This document shows, in pieces, positions 43,838 to 52,326 of a stretch of DNA of 64,000 nucleotides. The notes under the pieces are model-generated. The model was given only the letters and a program-made list of their open reading frames with translations, made no database searches and was not told where the DNA came from. The stretch comes from Bacilli bacterium (GTDB lineage Bacteria; Bacillota_I; Bacilli_A; RF39; UBA660), in the NCBI GenBank assembly GCA_017548925.1, contig JAFYYX010000001.1:424852-488851 (forward strand), read 5' to 3'. The translations under genes were made by a program, and so were the position numbers. Position 1 is the stretch's first letter. Each line of letters opens with the position of its first letter.

Positions 43838-44254
43838 ATGGAAAATAAAGAATTTGCAAAACAATTAATTAAAGATATTAGAACATTTTATATAATGACT
43901 AGAAATGATAATTATAAGGATAGACTTTTAGAAGCTTATAAATACTTAAAAGAAGTTGGTGTAACTTCTTTAGAAGATTTTAAAACTAGAAAAGGTTTAA
44001 AAATCGGAGCTTTTGAATATGACGAAATAACTATCTTTGATAGAATTCAAGATGAAGAATATAAAAATATTATCTCTAATGGATATTATGAAATATCAAG
44101 TATTGAAGATATTGTTAATGATAAAACTTATGGTGATCAGTTAGCAAGCTGGGGAACACTTGGTTATACACCATATAGAGAAAAAATGATTAATGATGGA
44201 GTAATAATTGAAGGTTTAACACCGGAAGAAAAACAAAGACATGGATTATTATAA
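43838..44254 (+). CDS. Hypothetical protein
   Basis: A 138-residue soluble protein, helical in the first half (FAKQLIKDIRTFYIMTRNDNY) and mixed in the second, with TYGDQLASWGTLGYTPYREKM near 110-130. No signal peptide or motif I recognise. AGGGT binding site. It is a single-gene unit, ending in a terminator. Its C-terminus (KQRHGLL) lacks the R-x-R tail of many neighbours. Confidence 0.6.
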   Translation: MENKEFAKQLIKDIRTFYIMTRNDNYKDRLLEAYKYLKEVGVTSLEDFKTRKGLKIGAFEYDEITIFDRIQDEEYKNIISNGYYEISSIEDIVNDKTYGDQLASWGTLGYTPYREKMINDGVIIEGLTPEEKQRHGLL

Positions 44255-44280
44255 AGACTAGATTTTTCTAGTCTTTTTTT
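44253..44280 (+). terminator. Rho-independent terminator
   Basis: AAAGACTAGA and TCTAGTCTTT with a 4-base loop, then seven T. Confidence 0.9.
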
Positions 44281-44319
44281 GTATAATACTTTTCAATTAC
44301 TTGAATTGGTGGTGATAAA

Positions 44320-45240
44320 ATGAATATATTTGAAAAAATATTTGGTAAAAAAACAAAAGAAATAGAACCAGAGAAAAAATTTATATTACCTGATAATTTT
44401 GAAATTACAATGCAAGATATTAATTATTATCATTTCATGGAAACAGGAAAAACTTATACAAGTCCTGAAGAACTTAAAAGAGATGGTAAAGAAATAGATA
44501 GAAAAATAGAAGAATATAAAAAAACCGATATTTATAAAATTTTATCCACTAATTTAAATGATCTTGACTTTAAAGAAATTATTATTAATAAACCATCATA
44601 TTCTATCGGAAATATTAATCTTACATTAGGTATCAAGGGAGATTCATATACAAGATGTATATTTAATCCATCTATTGGTCTTTCAATAGTGACAAAGATA
44701 AATAATAGTAGCAAACTTACTTTATATGACTTTATAAAATTTAGTCCATATTTTTTAACATCAAGTAAAGTTGCATATGAAAAAGGTAAAAAAATAGAAT
44801 TTTTTAATAAAGTAAATGGATTAAGTGAAGAAAGTGATAATAACAACAAAGAAGTAACTTTTACTAATAATGTTGAAAAACGTGATGTAGATAACGTATA
44901 TCAGTATTTTGCTTTAGATCAAAAACAAGATTATAGTATTAAATATCTAGATGATTATTCATCAAAAATTCTTGCATTCAATTTAACTATGACAGATTAT
45001 GAATTATCTATAATTAAAACATTTTCTGAAAATGTAAATTTTAACAATTTTGATGAATTATCTAACTTATTAAAAGAAACTTTAAATAATAAAATATTAT
45101 TTATAAGTATGATGTATGGTGTAATCGTAATTAAAGGTATTGATAAAGATGAAAATGTTATTTATACATCACTTAGTAAAGATGAATTAACAGATGAATT
45201 AAAAGAACTACCAGAAGAAAAAGAAAGAAAAAGAAACTAG
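44320..45240 (+). CDS. Hypothetical protein with basic tail
   Basis: A 306-residue acidic soluble protein. The start (MNIFEKIFGKKTKE) is of a type common in cytosolic proteins of unknown function. The centre is beta-rich with LTLGIKGDSYTR and FNPSIGLSIVT. The end is helical, then EEKERKRN. No domain is recognised. The R-K-R near the C-terminus matches tails of other unknown proteins in this region. The terminator stem overlaps the stop codon. Confidence 0.6.
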   Translation: MNIFEKIFGKKTKEIEPEKKFILPDNFEITMQDINYYHFMETGKTYTSPEELKRDGKEIDRKIEEYKKTDIYKILSTNLNDLDFKEIIINKPSYSIGNINLTLGIKGDSYTRCIFNPSIGLSIVTKINNSSKLTLYDFIKFSPYFLTSSKVAYEKGKKIEFFNKVNGLSEESDNNNKEVTFTNNVEKRDVDNVYQYFALDQKQDYSIKYLDDYSSKILAFNLTMTDYELSIIKTFSENVNFNNFDELSNLLKETLNNKILFISMMYGVIVIKGIDKDENVIYTSLSKDELTDELKELPEEKERKRN

Positions 45241-45261
45241 GTTATAAAACCTAGTTTTTTA
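45234..45261 (+). terminator. Rho-independent terminator
   Basis: AAACTAGGTT and AACCTAGTTT with an ATAA loop, then T residues. Confidence 0.9.
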
Positions 45262-45316
45262 TTGCATTAGTATAGTGCATATATTAAAATAAATAATTAT
45301 ATTAAAAGGTGATTAT

Positions 45317-45808
45317 ATGGAAACAAAAGGAGATATTACACCTAGTGTAAATCATATTATTAAAGAAGCAAGAAAAGAAAAAATAATTAATTCTAAAGAA
45401 ATAAAGGTTGATTATCATACAGTTAGAGAGCTTTACACAAGAATCCAATCTCTATTTAGATTTTGTACTGCAGTATGTCCAGAACTTGCTTTTAAATCAC
45501 TAAAACATTATGATGAAGATAATGATTCTATTGATAAATTTAATGATGATTTTATTGTTGGTATATATACACCAAAAGGTCCTATATCATTTCATTTTAA
45601 ATTAATATATTTAGATAAATATAATCATATAGATTTTATAGATAGAGCACCATTATATGATGGGTATAATGAAGAAGAAATGATTGATAGATTAGAAACT
45701 CTAACTAATTATATATGTAGTGGAAAAACTACAAATGAAATAATTGATGAAATTATAAATAATCCAAATTTACATGAATCACAAAAACCATCACGAGTAA
45801 GAAAATAA
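45317..45808 (+). CDS. Hypothetical protein with SRVRK tail
   Basis: A 163-residue protein. The middle, FIVGIYTPKGPISFHFKLIYLD, then IDRAPLYDGYNEEEMIDRLETL, resembles a short C-terminal pattern (P-x-W-D-G-H-x-x-E-x-V-x-x-R-L) seen in small proteins of phages and bacteria; this is from memory and weak. The last eight residues are QKPSRVRK. Binding site AAAAGGTGAT. A short inverted repeat (GCATTAGTATAGTGC) lies about 55 bases upstream. Single-gene unit. Confidence 0.6.
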   Translation: METKGDITPSVNHIIKEARKEKIINSKEIKVDYHTVRELYTRIQSLFRFCTAVCPELAFKSLKHYDEDNDSIDKFNDDFIVGIYTPKGPISFHFKLIYLDKYNHIDFIDRAPLYDGYNEEEMIDRLETLTNYICSGKTTNEIIDEIINNPNLHESQKPSRVRK

Positions 45809-45830
45809 GTTAATAATACTTATTTTTTTA
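45803..45830 (+). terminator. Rho-independent terminator
   Basis: AAATAAGT and ACTTATTT form the stem, overlapping the stop, followed by T residues. Confidence 0.75.
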
Positions 45831-45858
45831 TGATACAAAAGAAAGGAAGATAGTCATT

Positions 45859-46785
45859 ATGGATAACAAGATAACAATTAATTCATACAATATGGCAAGC
45901 CCCAAAGTTTTAGTTGATCATCAAATTGCATTTATAAGTGATATCCATAGTGATGATGTACAATTTGAAAGAATTCTTAAAATATTAAGACTTCTTAGTA
46001 TTAAAACTATAATTATTGGTGGAGATTTAGTTGATAGTTTAAGAGATAAAAACAGATGTAAAAAAATCCTTAAATTATTAGAAGAAAATTCAAATTATTT
46101 TACTATATATGTATCTATTGGAAACCATGATATGGTTTTCTATAGAAACTATTTATATCAACTTAATAATAGTGCATCTCCAAATACATTTGATTTTTGG
46201 AAAAATATAAGTAGTATTGATAATGTTAATGTATCAGATATACCTTTAAAAGATCCAACAGTTAATAAATGGACTTTAAGTGATGATATTGATATAACAG
46301 CCCTTAATATGCCGATATCTTATTATAAAGATAAAGAACCATATTCTGAATATAAAGAAATAATAAAAACTTTAGAAACTATAAATCTTGATAAAAAGAA
46401 ATTTAATATTTTATTATCACATTCTCCAAAACATATTATTCAAAATGGTGAAATAGATGAATATTTAAGACAAAAAAGATTTAATTTAATTTTATCTGGT
46501 CATGTTCATGGAGGATTAGTACCAATTCAATTTAGAATTAAACAGCATGGAGGAGGATTTGTAGGCCCATATAGTACTAAACTTCCAGAACATGCTTATG
46601 GAACAGTTAAAAATGGAGGAGTTGTATCTTTAACATCTGCAGGAGTTATAAAAATAGCTCATGAAAAAGGTAGAGAAAAGTTTAAGGGTGTAATTGATAA
46701 TATCTATCCATCAGAAATTGAAATAATTAATTTATCACATAAAGATAGAACATCTTTTCAAAGAGTTAAAAGTAAAAAAATCTAA
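45859..46785 (+). CDS. Calcineurin-like metallophosphoesterase
   Basis: A 308-residue phosphoesterase. The metal motifs are in order: FISDIHSDD (D-x-H), IIIGGDLVDS (G-D), SIGNHDM (G-N-H-D), LLSHSPKHI (H) and LSGHVHGG (G-H-x-H). The layout is like YkuE-type enzymes but without a membrane anchor, so it is probably cytosolic. The C-terminus extends past the fold and ends SFQRVKSKKI. The substrate is unknown. It follows a hypothetical tagged gene by 50 bases. Confidence 0.88.
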   Translation: MDNKITINSYNMASPKVLVDHQIAFISDIHSDDVQFERILKILRLLSIKTIIIGGDLVDSLRDKNRCKKILKLLEENSNYFTIYVSIGNHDMVFYRNYLYQLNNSASPNTFDFWKNISSIDNVNVSDIPLKDPTVNKWTLSDDIDITALNMPISYYKDKEPYSEYKEIIKTLETINLDKKKFNILLSHSPKHIIQNGEIDEYLRQKRFNLILSGHVHGGLVPIQFRIKQHGGGFVGPYSTKLPEHAYGTVKNGGVVSLTSAGVIKIAHEKGREKFKGVIDNIYPSEIEIINLSHKDRTSFQRVKSKKI

Positions 46786-46853
46786 CAAAATTTGCATTTA
46801 TCGTACATTTGTGCTATAATTATAATTGTATTTAAAAAGAGGAGGAATTGGTT

Positions 46854-47273
46854 ATGGAACAAGTTAAAAAATATGGAGAGTATTATGTTAATGTTAATCC
46901 ACAAGAATTAGAACAATTAAACGAACTTGAAGTTTGGGATATAATTCGTGAAATGGAGCTTGAATTAAAGTATAATGCAATGGATCCAATGCTAGGTCAT
47001 TGTTTATCAAGCTCAAAAGTTATAAATTATGAATATGATTTACAATACATCATTTACTTTACGAGAAAATTTGGCGTTCAATTCGATTGTGAACCATCTG
47101 AAAAAAGAATTGAAAAAAGTGAATCATTTAATAAATGGTATGCTTTTTATGAAAAACTTATTGAAGATATGAAAGAATCAGGATTATATGCAGAATATTT
47201 AAAAGATAAACAATTACATAATAGTCTTGATAAGTATATGCCAACAACAAGTTGGAAAGAACATACTAGATAA
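46854..47273 (+). CDS. Hypothetical protein
   Basis: A 139-residue soluble protein with a very strong site, GAGGAGGAA, before ATG 46854. It is acidic and helical, with INYEYDLQYIIYFTRKFGVQFD in the middle, and ends SWKEHTR. No family is recognised. A -10 of GTGCTATAAT at about 46811 precedes it. Single-gene unit. Confidence 0.6.
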   Translation: MEQVKKYGEYYVNVNPQELEQLNELEVWDIIREMELELKYNAMDPMLGHCLSSSKVINYEYDLQYIIYFTRKFGVQFDCEPSEKRIEKSESFNKWYAFYEKLIEDMKESGLYAEYLKDKQLHNSLDKYMPTTSWKEHTR

Positions 47274-47278
47274 TTAAT

Positions 47279-47308
47279 AAAAGATAACATATAAATGTTA
47301 TCTTTTTT
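47279..47308 (+). terminator. Rho-independent terminator
   Basis: AAAGATAACAT and ATGTTATCTTT with a 4-base loop, then T residues. Confidence 0.9.
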
Positions 47309-47361
47309 AATTACAACATCAAAAAAGTTTATTTATGTTATAATAAAAATAGGTGATAGTT

Positions 47362-47754
47362 ATGAAAGAAGTACAAGAATTTTTAAAAGAATGTGGTGTT
47401 TATTATTTAGCAACAGTAGATAATAATAAACCAAAGGTAAGACCATTTGGAACTGCAGAAATATTTGAAAATAAATTATATATTCAAACAGGAAAGTCTA
47501 AAGATGTATCTAAGCAAATAGAAGTAAATCCTTATGTTGAAATATGTGCTTTTAAAGATGGTAAATGGCTTAGATTATCAGGTAAACTTATTAAAGATGA
47601 TAGAGTAGAAGCTAAAAAAGATATGCTTGATAAAAATCCAAATTTAAGAGGAATGTATAATGAAAATGATGATAACACAGAAGTATTATATTTTGAAAGT
47701 GCAAAAGCTGTATTTTCATCATTTATAGAAGCTCCTAAAGTAATTGAGTTTTAA
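47362..47754 (+). CDS. PPOX-class flavin-binding protein
   Basis: A 130-residue protein of the pyridoxamine 5'-phosphate oxidase-like split-barrel family: YYLATVDNNKPKVRPFGTAEI at residues 13-33, then LYIQTGKSKDVSKQI and VEICAFKDGKWLRLSG. These bind FMN in the family. The small size matches general FMN-binding or stress proteins, not PdxH itself. The ATG at 47362 follows GGTGAT; an earlier GTG is part of that site. Confidence 0.87.
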   Translation: MKEVQEFLKECGVYYLATVDNNKPKVRPFGTAEIFENKLYIQTGKSKDVSKQIEVNPYVEICAFKDGKWLRLSGKLIKDDRVEAKKDMLDKNPNLRGMYNENDDNTEVLYFESAKAVFSSFIEAPKVIEF

Positions 47755-47759
47755 TAAAT

Positions 47760-47784
47760 AAAGACTAGAGTATTCTAGTCTTTA
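47760..47784 (+). terminator. Probable terminator with short T-tract
   Basis: AAAGACTAGA and TCTAGTCTTT around GTAT, then TATTTG. A TGTTATAAT-like -10 follows 0-4 bases later. Confidence 0.7.
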
Positions 47785-47822
47785 TTTGTTATAATATTTT
47801 TAATGATGGTGGTGTTATTTAT

Positions 47823-48773
47823 ATGAAAGTAGTTGTTTTAGGTGGAGGAACTGGTTCATCAACTTTACTAAGAGGATTAAAATTATTTCCTCTTGATATA
47901 ACAGCAGTTATATCAGTTGCTGATGACGGAAGATCAACAGGAAAACTAAGAAAAGAATTTAATACTGTTGGTGTTGGTGATATAAGGCAAGTTATTACAG
48001 CTTTATCCGATACAGAACCTTTAATGGAAAAGTTAATGAATTATAGATTTAAAACGACTTCTGATTTAAATGGTCATGCAGTAGGTAATTTAATACTAAC
48101 TGCTCTTGCAAGTATGAATGGTAATTTATCAACAGGTATAGAGTCTTTATCTAAGGTATTTAATCTAAAAGGTAAAGTACTACCTTTAACAGAAGATTAT
48201 GTTACATTAAAAGCTAAAATGAAAGATAACTCAGTTATTGAAGGAGAACATAATATAACTGAATCTCATAAAGGTATTAAAAGTATTTCTTATAAAGAAA
48301 AAGTTAAAACAAATCCACTAGTAATTGATGCTATTAAAGATACCGATTTAATTATCCTTTCTATGGGTAGTTTATTTACATCTTTAATTCCTAATTTAAT
48401 ACCTAGTGATATTAAAAATGCTATTAAAGATTCTAAAGCTAAAATAATGTATGTATGTAATATGATGACACAACCTGGAGAAACAGATAACTTTAAAGCA
48501 TCTGATCATATTAAAGTACTAAATAAATATTTAAAAAGAAATGTTGATATTGTTATTGTAAATGATGGAGATATTAAACAAGAAGTAATAGATAAATATA
48601 AAGTAGAAGAACAAAAAGATCAAGTTATCTTTGATAAAGATAATTTAAAGAAACTTGGTGTTAAAATTATACATAATAATTATGTTGATACATCAACAGG
48701 AATGCTAAGACATAAAGTTGATAGACTTGCACTTGATATCTATGGTTATATGATTGATAACATTAAAAAATAA
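47823..48773 (+). CDS. YvcK/CofD-family gluconeogenesis factor
   Basis: A 316-residue protein of the YvcK type: VVVLGGGTGSSTLLRGLK at the start, VADDGRSTGKLRKEF at about 36-50, and IRQVITALSD and NGHAVGNLILTAL following. YvcK binds UDP-sugars and supports growth on gluconeogenic carbon sources and cell-wall synthesis in Bacillus. The usual neighbours rapZ and whiA are not here. Length is full. Confidence 0.92.
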   Translation: MKVVVLGGGTGSSTLLRGLKLFPLDITAVISVADDGRSTGKLRKEFNTVGVGDIRQVITALSDTEPLMEKLMNYRFKTTSDLNGHAVGNLILTALASMNGNLSTGIESLSKVFNLKGKVLPLTEDYVTLKAKMKDNSVIEGEHNITESHKGIKSISYKEKVKTNPLVIDAIKDTDLIILSMGSLFTSLIPNLIPSDIKNAIKDSKAKIMYVCNMMTQPGETDNFKASDHIKVLNKYLKRNVDIVIVNDGDIKQEVIDKYKVEEQKDQVIFDKDNLKKLGVKIIHNNYVDTSTGMLRHKVDRLALDIYGYMIDNIKK

Positions 48774-48800
48774 GGTGATAAAAAATCACCTTATTTTTTT
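48768..48800 (+). terminator. Rho-independent terminator
   Basis: AATAAGGTGAT and ATCACCTTATT form an 11-bp stem overlapping the stop, followed by seven T. Confidence 0.9.
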
Positions 48801-48802
48801 AC

Positions 48803-48845
48803 TCTACAAATCATAGATACAAGCAAAAATTAACTATGTTAATCT
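48803..48845 (+). promoter_or_regulatory. Repeated promoter element, third copy
   Basis: TCTACAAATCATAGA at 48803-48817, then TGT-TAATCT (extended -10 at 48837-48845). It begins three bases after the T-tract of the YvcK terminator. Confidence 0.6.
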
Positions 48846-48865
48846 TTAAGTGTAAGGGAGGTAAA

Positions 48866-48880
48866 ATGTATCTATTATGA
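48866..48880 (+). CDS. Four-codon leader ORF coupled to the next gene
   Basis: AAGGGAGG is followed after 4 bases by ATG at 48866, encoding M-Y-L-L and then TGA at 48878. That TGA overlaps the ATG (48877) of the next gene as ATGA. The next gene itself has no ribosome binding site at proper distance (15 bases), so translation may re-initiate from this mini-ORF. Alternatively an ATT start at 48874 is used. Confidence 0.45.
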   Translation: MYLL

Positions 48881-49263
48881 GACAAGTTAATAATCATGAT
48901 TCTTGTGACCATTTCTTTATTAAATGTTTTGATGATTATGATTGGTATGAAGGAACTCATTGTTTTTGTTACGGATGTATAAAATGTAAACTTTGTACTG
49001 GTGGACCATTTTATGAAAGCTATATGGCAAATTATTTTACATTTGAATCAAGTTTAAAGTATTGGTGGTCTAAATTAGAATTTAGTTATAGTTCTTATGA
49101 AATAAGTTTTGGTAGAGCAATTCACTTATATGAACAAATATCTGCTGAAAAACCAAATATTTCAAATAAGGAATTATATGAAATATTAAAAGTTAAATCT
49201 GAAGAATATATGAAATTAGATACCGAACCAAAAAAAGATGAAATAAGTAGAAAAAGAAGTTAA
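48877..49263 (+). CDS. CxH/CIKC putative zinc protein with SRKRS tail
   Basis: A 128-residue protein. C-D-H (10-12) and C-I-K-C (34-37) could hold zinc; the same pair of motifs is in the proteins at 49279 and 50468. More cysteines surround them (CFCYGC, KCKLC). An Ile/Leu helical segment (AIHLYEQISAEKPNISNKELYEILKVK) is clearly shared with the 49279 protein (VYDIYQKVIKLNPKISNRDFEKILKEK). It ends DEISRKRS. Translation is probably coupled to the four-codon leader. Function unknown; a nucleic-acid or scaffold role is only a guess. Confidence 0.6.
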   Translation: MRQVNNHDSCDHFFIKCFDDYDWYEGTHCFCYGCIKCKLCTGGPFYESYMANYFTFESSLKYWWSKLEFSYSSYEISFGRAIHLYEQISAEKPNISNKELYEILKVKSEEYMKLDTEPKKDEISRKRS

Positions 49264-49278
49264 AGGAGGAATTTAAAT

Positions 49279-49695
49279 ATGAAGTATTATTTGGATCCTG
49301 AATTTGAAAAAGGATATAGGGAGTATCGATTAAAAAAATATCAGGGATGTAAACACTTTCTTGTGTTTAACAAAACAATCGATAATAATGGACGTTTAGA
49401 TAATTGTTATGTATGTATTAAATGCGAAATTAATGAGATATTTAAATATTTTCCCTATAGTGAATACGATAATTTATATATGATTGATTACTTAAGAGAA
49501 ACAAATGGTGTATTACCTGGGTTTAGATCAAAAACTGATTTAAACCCTTATCAAGTGTATGATATTTATCAAAAGGTAATAAAACTAAATCCAAAAATAT
49601 CAAATAGAGATTTTGAAAAAATATTAAAAGAAAAGGAGAAAGAATTGTATAAATCAGGAATATCAAGAAGTAGATCAAATATGTTTTATATGTAA
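49279..49695 (+). CDS. CxH/CIKC putative zinc protein with SRSRS tail
   Basis: A 138-residue protein 15 bases after its paralogue, with AAAGGAGG before the ATG. C-K-H (24-26) and C-I-K-C (46-49) are the putative zinc ligands. The helical P-x-I-S-N segment follows near residue 106. The end reads SGISRSRSNMFYM, so the S-R-S-R-S lies eight residues from the terminus. It is in the same operon as the protein at 48877. Confidence 0.6.
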   Translation: MKYYLDPEFEKGYREYRLKKYQGCKHFLVFNKTIDNNGRLDNCYVCIKCEINEIFKYFPYSEYDNLYMIDYLRETNGVLPGFRSKTDLNPYQVYDIYQKVIKLNPKISNRDFEKILKEKEKELYKSGISRSRSNMFYM

Positions 49696-49740
49696 TTATA
49701 AGTTTATATGGTAAAATAGTCTTTATTAGGAGGTTTTATT

Positions 49741-50463
49741 ATGTCAATTGGAGATAATATAAAAAAGTTAAGAATTCAAAATAAATTAACCCAAGCAGAA
49801 CTTGGAGAAATGTTATATGTTTCAGATAAAACAATATCAAGTTGGGAAAGTAATAGAACATACCCAGATATTGAAGCATTAGCAGACTTATGTGGTGCAT
49901 TAAATACTAACATACTATTTTTAACTAATGGTTCAAATAAAACTGAAACAGAACTAGAAATTAAAATTAGAGTTACTGAAGAAGAACAAAAAAGAATCTT
50001 TGACATTATTAAAAAAGATGGAAAACTTTTAAGAGAAGAAGAACAAAAAGCCACTTATTTTAAATCTACTCTAAGAGATATGAATAACGAATGGCTTCGT
50101 ATTAGAAGAGAAGATAAACACATTGTTTTAAACTATAAAAAGAAAACAGATGGTGTTGTTAAAGAATATGAAGTAAATATTGATAATGAAGAAAATTTAA
50201 AAAAGATATTTTCTTACTTAGATTTTAAAGAAGTAGGTAATGTAAATAAATATAGAGTTGCTTACCTTTATAAAGATAAATATGAAGTATCTTTTGATGA
50301 TGTTGAAGATTTAGGTTTATTTATTGAATTTGAACTTAAAAAATATGATAAAGACTATCTAAATGAATATGAAGACTTAATAAAACTTTTATATGAACTT
50401 AATATAAATATAAATGATATAGAAAAACGAAGATATCCTGAAATGATTATGCAAGAAAATTAA
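49741..50463 (+). CDS. XRE-type HTH fused to a CYTH domain
   Basis: A 240-residue fusion. Residues 1-62 are an XRE helix-turn-helix (SIGDNIKKLRIQNKLTQAELG, DKTISSWESNRTYPD). Residues 66-230 match the CYTH/triphosphate tunnel fold: ELEIKIRV (E-x-E-x-K), WLRIRRED, VLNYKKKT, VKEYEVNI, KYEVSFDDVEDLGLFIEFEL. CYTH proteins act on triphosphates (thiamine triphosphate, inorganic polyphosphate) or make cyclic AMP. A DNA-binding CYTH protein could sense a polyphosphate ligand. AGGAGG site; a TGGTAAAAT -10 lies upstream, so it may have its own promoter. Confidence 0.85.
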   Translation: MSIGDNIKKLRIQNKLTQAELGEMLYVSDKTISSWESNRTYPDIEALADLCGALNTNILFLTNGSNKTETELEIKIRVTEEEQKRIFDIIKKDGKLLREEEQKATYFKSTLRDMNNEWLRIRREDKHIVLNYKKKTDGVVKEYEVNIDNEENLKKIFSYLDFKEVGNVNKYRVAYLYKDKYEVSFDDVEDLGLFIEFELKKYDKDYLNEYEDLIKLLYELNININDIEKRRYPEMIMQEN

Positions 50464-50467
50464 AAAG

Positions 50468-51427
50468 ATGGAATATAACAAATATACAGGTTTAAAATAT
50501 ATTATACCTACAATACATTTAATAATGATTGATAATAATTTTATTATGAGAGAAATATCAGTTTCTGCTGTAAAAGATCTAATTGATGTTTTTAATAAAT
50601 GCTCTAAAAAACTAGGAACTGATGTTGAAGCTAGTTTTGATAGAGATGATTTTGATGATAGATTTATTCAAGATTATGAACTTGATAGGGATGAAAAAAA
50701 TGTAGTTATTAAAGATTTATCAAGAAAAAGATGGTATATAAATCATATGTACTCACCAATGTTTACAGTGTATGATAATATCCTAAAAGATGAAGATTTT
50801 ATAACTGAAGCTAGAAAAATTGTTGATCGAGAAAGAAAAAGACAAAGATATGAAGTTCTAAAACAAAAATGGATAGATTCATCAAAGAGAATCCATTTTT
50901 TAGAAGAAGAAATTAAAAAATATAAAGGTAATGAAAAAAGAGTAGAATATCTTGAAAAAGAATTAGAAAAAAGAAAAGAAGAAAATAGTATTAATTTTTT
51001 TAAACAAGCAAGATTAGGTTATGAATCATGTAATCATGTGTTAGTTGAAACTATAGAAAAAGGTAGTGGAATAAAAATAAATCAAAATCCTGATTTTCAC
51101 AGACCTAGATTTGAATATAGATGCATTAAATGTGGACTATCTAATGAGGTATATTTAAGTGGTGATAAACACTTTTATGGACCACTTGGAGAAATCATGT
51201 GGGAACTAACTGATGATACAAGTGAATTTCATAAATTAACATATAGTGAATTTAATAATGCTTATGTATTAAGTGAACCTAACGTTGCAGAAGAAATATA
51301 TAAAGAAATGACATTACGTTATCCATATTCAGCATTATATGAATCAAACCTTAGTGTAATTAATGACTTAAGAGAAGAAGTAGAAAAAAGAGAAAAAGGT
51401 TCATTGAGAATAAGGAGAGCAAATTAA
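50468..51427 (+). CDS. Coiled-coil protein with CxH/CIKC domain and RIRRAN tail
   Basis: A 319-residue protein four bases after the XRE-CYTH gene. An N-terminal mixed domain (1-115) is followed by a coiled coil (about 118-180, rich in E/K/R), then the CxH/CIKC domain: C-N-H (188-190) and C-I-K-C (219-222). A helical region and a short basic end, GSLRIRRAN, close the protein. The C-terminal half is the same domain as in the two proteins at 48877 and 49279. The binding site is poor, so coupling to the upstream gene is likely. Confidence 0.6.
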   Translation: MEYNKYTGLKYIIPTIHLIMIDNNFIMREISVSAVKDLIDVFNKCSKKLGTDVEASFDRDDFDDRFIQDYELDRDEKNVVIKDLSRKRWYINHMYSPMFTVYDNILKDEDFITEARKIVDRERKRQRYEVLKQKWIDSSKRIHFLEEEIKKYKGNEKRVEYLEKELEKRKEENSINFFKQARLGYESCNHVLVETIEKGSGIKINQNPDFHRPRFEYRCIKCGLSNEVYLSGDKHFYGPLGEIMWELTDDTSEFHKLTYSEFNNAYVLSEPNVAEEIYKEMTLRYPYSALYESNLSVINDLREEVEKREKGSLRIRRAN

Positions 51428-52326
51428 TGGAAGGCTATTTTTTATGTTTAGATGATTTATTTTACTATATGCTTAATACTTTAAAAGAAAAAAATATTAC
51501 TCCTGATAAATTAACATACAGGGAAATGCATGAATATGGAGAAAGACTGATTGAATATGCAAAAACAAAAAATATAAAGATTTATTTATATTTAAGTAGA
51601 GAGTTAACATCAAAATGTTTATATGGTCATCAAAACTATATAAAAGAAGATTTAATGTATTCAGGTTACAAAGGTTTAAAACTTATAAAAGAATGTTCAC
51701 AAGAAGAACTTGAAGAAGAATTTAGAACTTATATGCCTCTTGAGGTATTGCTTCTTACTGAAGAAAATGAATTTGCGGAACAAATAGCAAATAAATATAA
51801 AAAAGAGCATGGCATGATTGAATCCAAAGATGAATACATCTATTACTCTAAAAATTATTACGTAACTTTAGCAGATTTATTTTTTAATATGCTTATTACG
51901 TTAAAAGAAGCAGGGATTAATCCTAATAGTTTAACTTATAAAGAATGTGAAGATTATGGAGAAATAATTAAAGAATTTGCAAAAAAGAATAATATTAACA
52001 TATGTTTAGTTTTAAGTAGGAAAGATACAAATGACTTTTTTAATGATTATTATGAATATGTTATAGATAATAATGATAATGAAATAAAATTAAAAAAAGA
52101 TGTTGATGTGATTGAATTAATCAACCTATGTCGAGGATATTTATCACTTGATATACTGATGATAATACTAAATAAAGAGTTAGAAAAAAAAGTTGTTTTC
52201 AAATATGATAGTGAACACAATATAGATAATGTAATGCCAGATTTTAATATTATACCCAAAAAATGTAACAAAAAGTTTTATACCGATGAATATGGCATTA
52301 TAAGAGAAAGGAAAAAACTAGATTAA
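51427..52326 (+). CDS. Protein with tandem LTYxE domains
   Basis: A 299-residue protein that is a clear internal duplication: LDDLFYYMLNTLK at 8-20 and LADLFFNMLITLK at 148-160, then LTYREMHEYGERL and LTYKECEDYGEII at the same offset (140 residues), then NIKIYLYLS and NINICLVLS. The single domain is also in the protein at 19075. It ends RERKKLD. The ATG overlaps the preceding stop by one base. It ends the operon. I know no family for it. Confidence 0.65.
   Translation: MEGYFLCLDDLFYYMLNTLKEKNITPDKLTYREMHEYGERLIEYAKTKNIKIYLYLSRELTSKCLYGHQNYIKEDLMYSGYKGLKLIKECSQEELEEEFRTYMPLEVLLLTEENEFAEQIANKYKKEHGMIESKDEYIYYSKNYYVTLADLFFNMLITLKEAGINPNSLTYKECEDYGEIIKEFAKKNNINICLVLSRKDTNDFFNDYYEYVIDNNDNEIKLKKDVDVIELINLCRGYLSLDILMIILNKELEKKVVFKYDSEHNIDNVMPDFNIIPKKCNKKFYTDEYGIIRERKKLD

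Noticed and set aside
45270-45290. Inverted repeat GCATTAGTATAGTGC upstream of the 45317 gene as a copy of the regulon element
   Set aside because: The arms and spacing differ from TCTA-N7-TAGA and no other copy was found.
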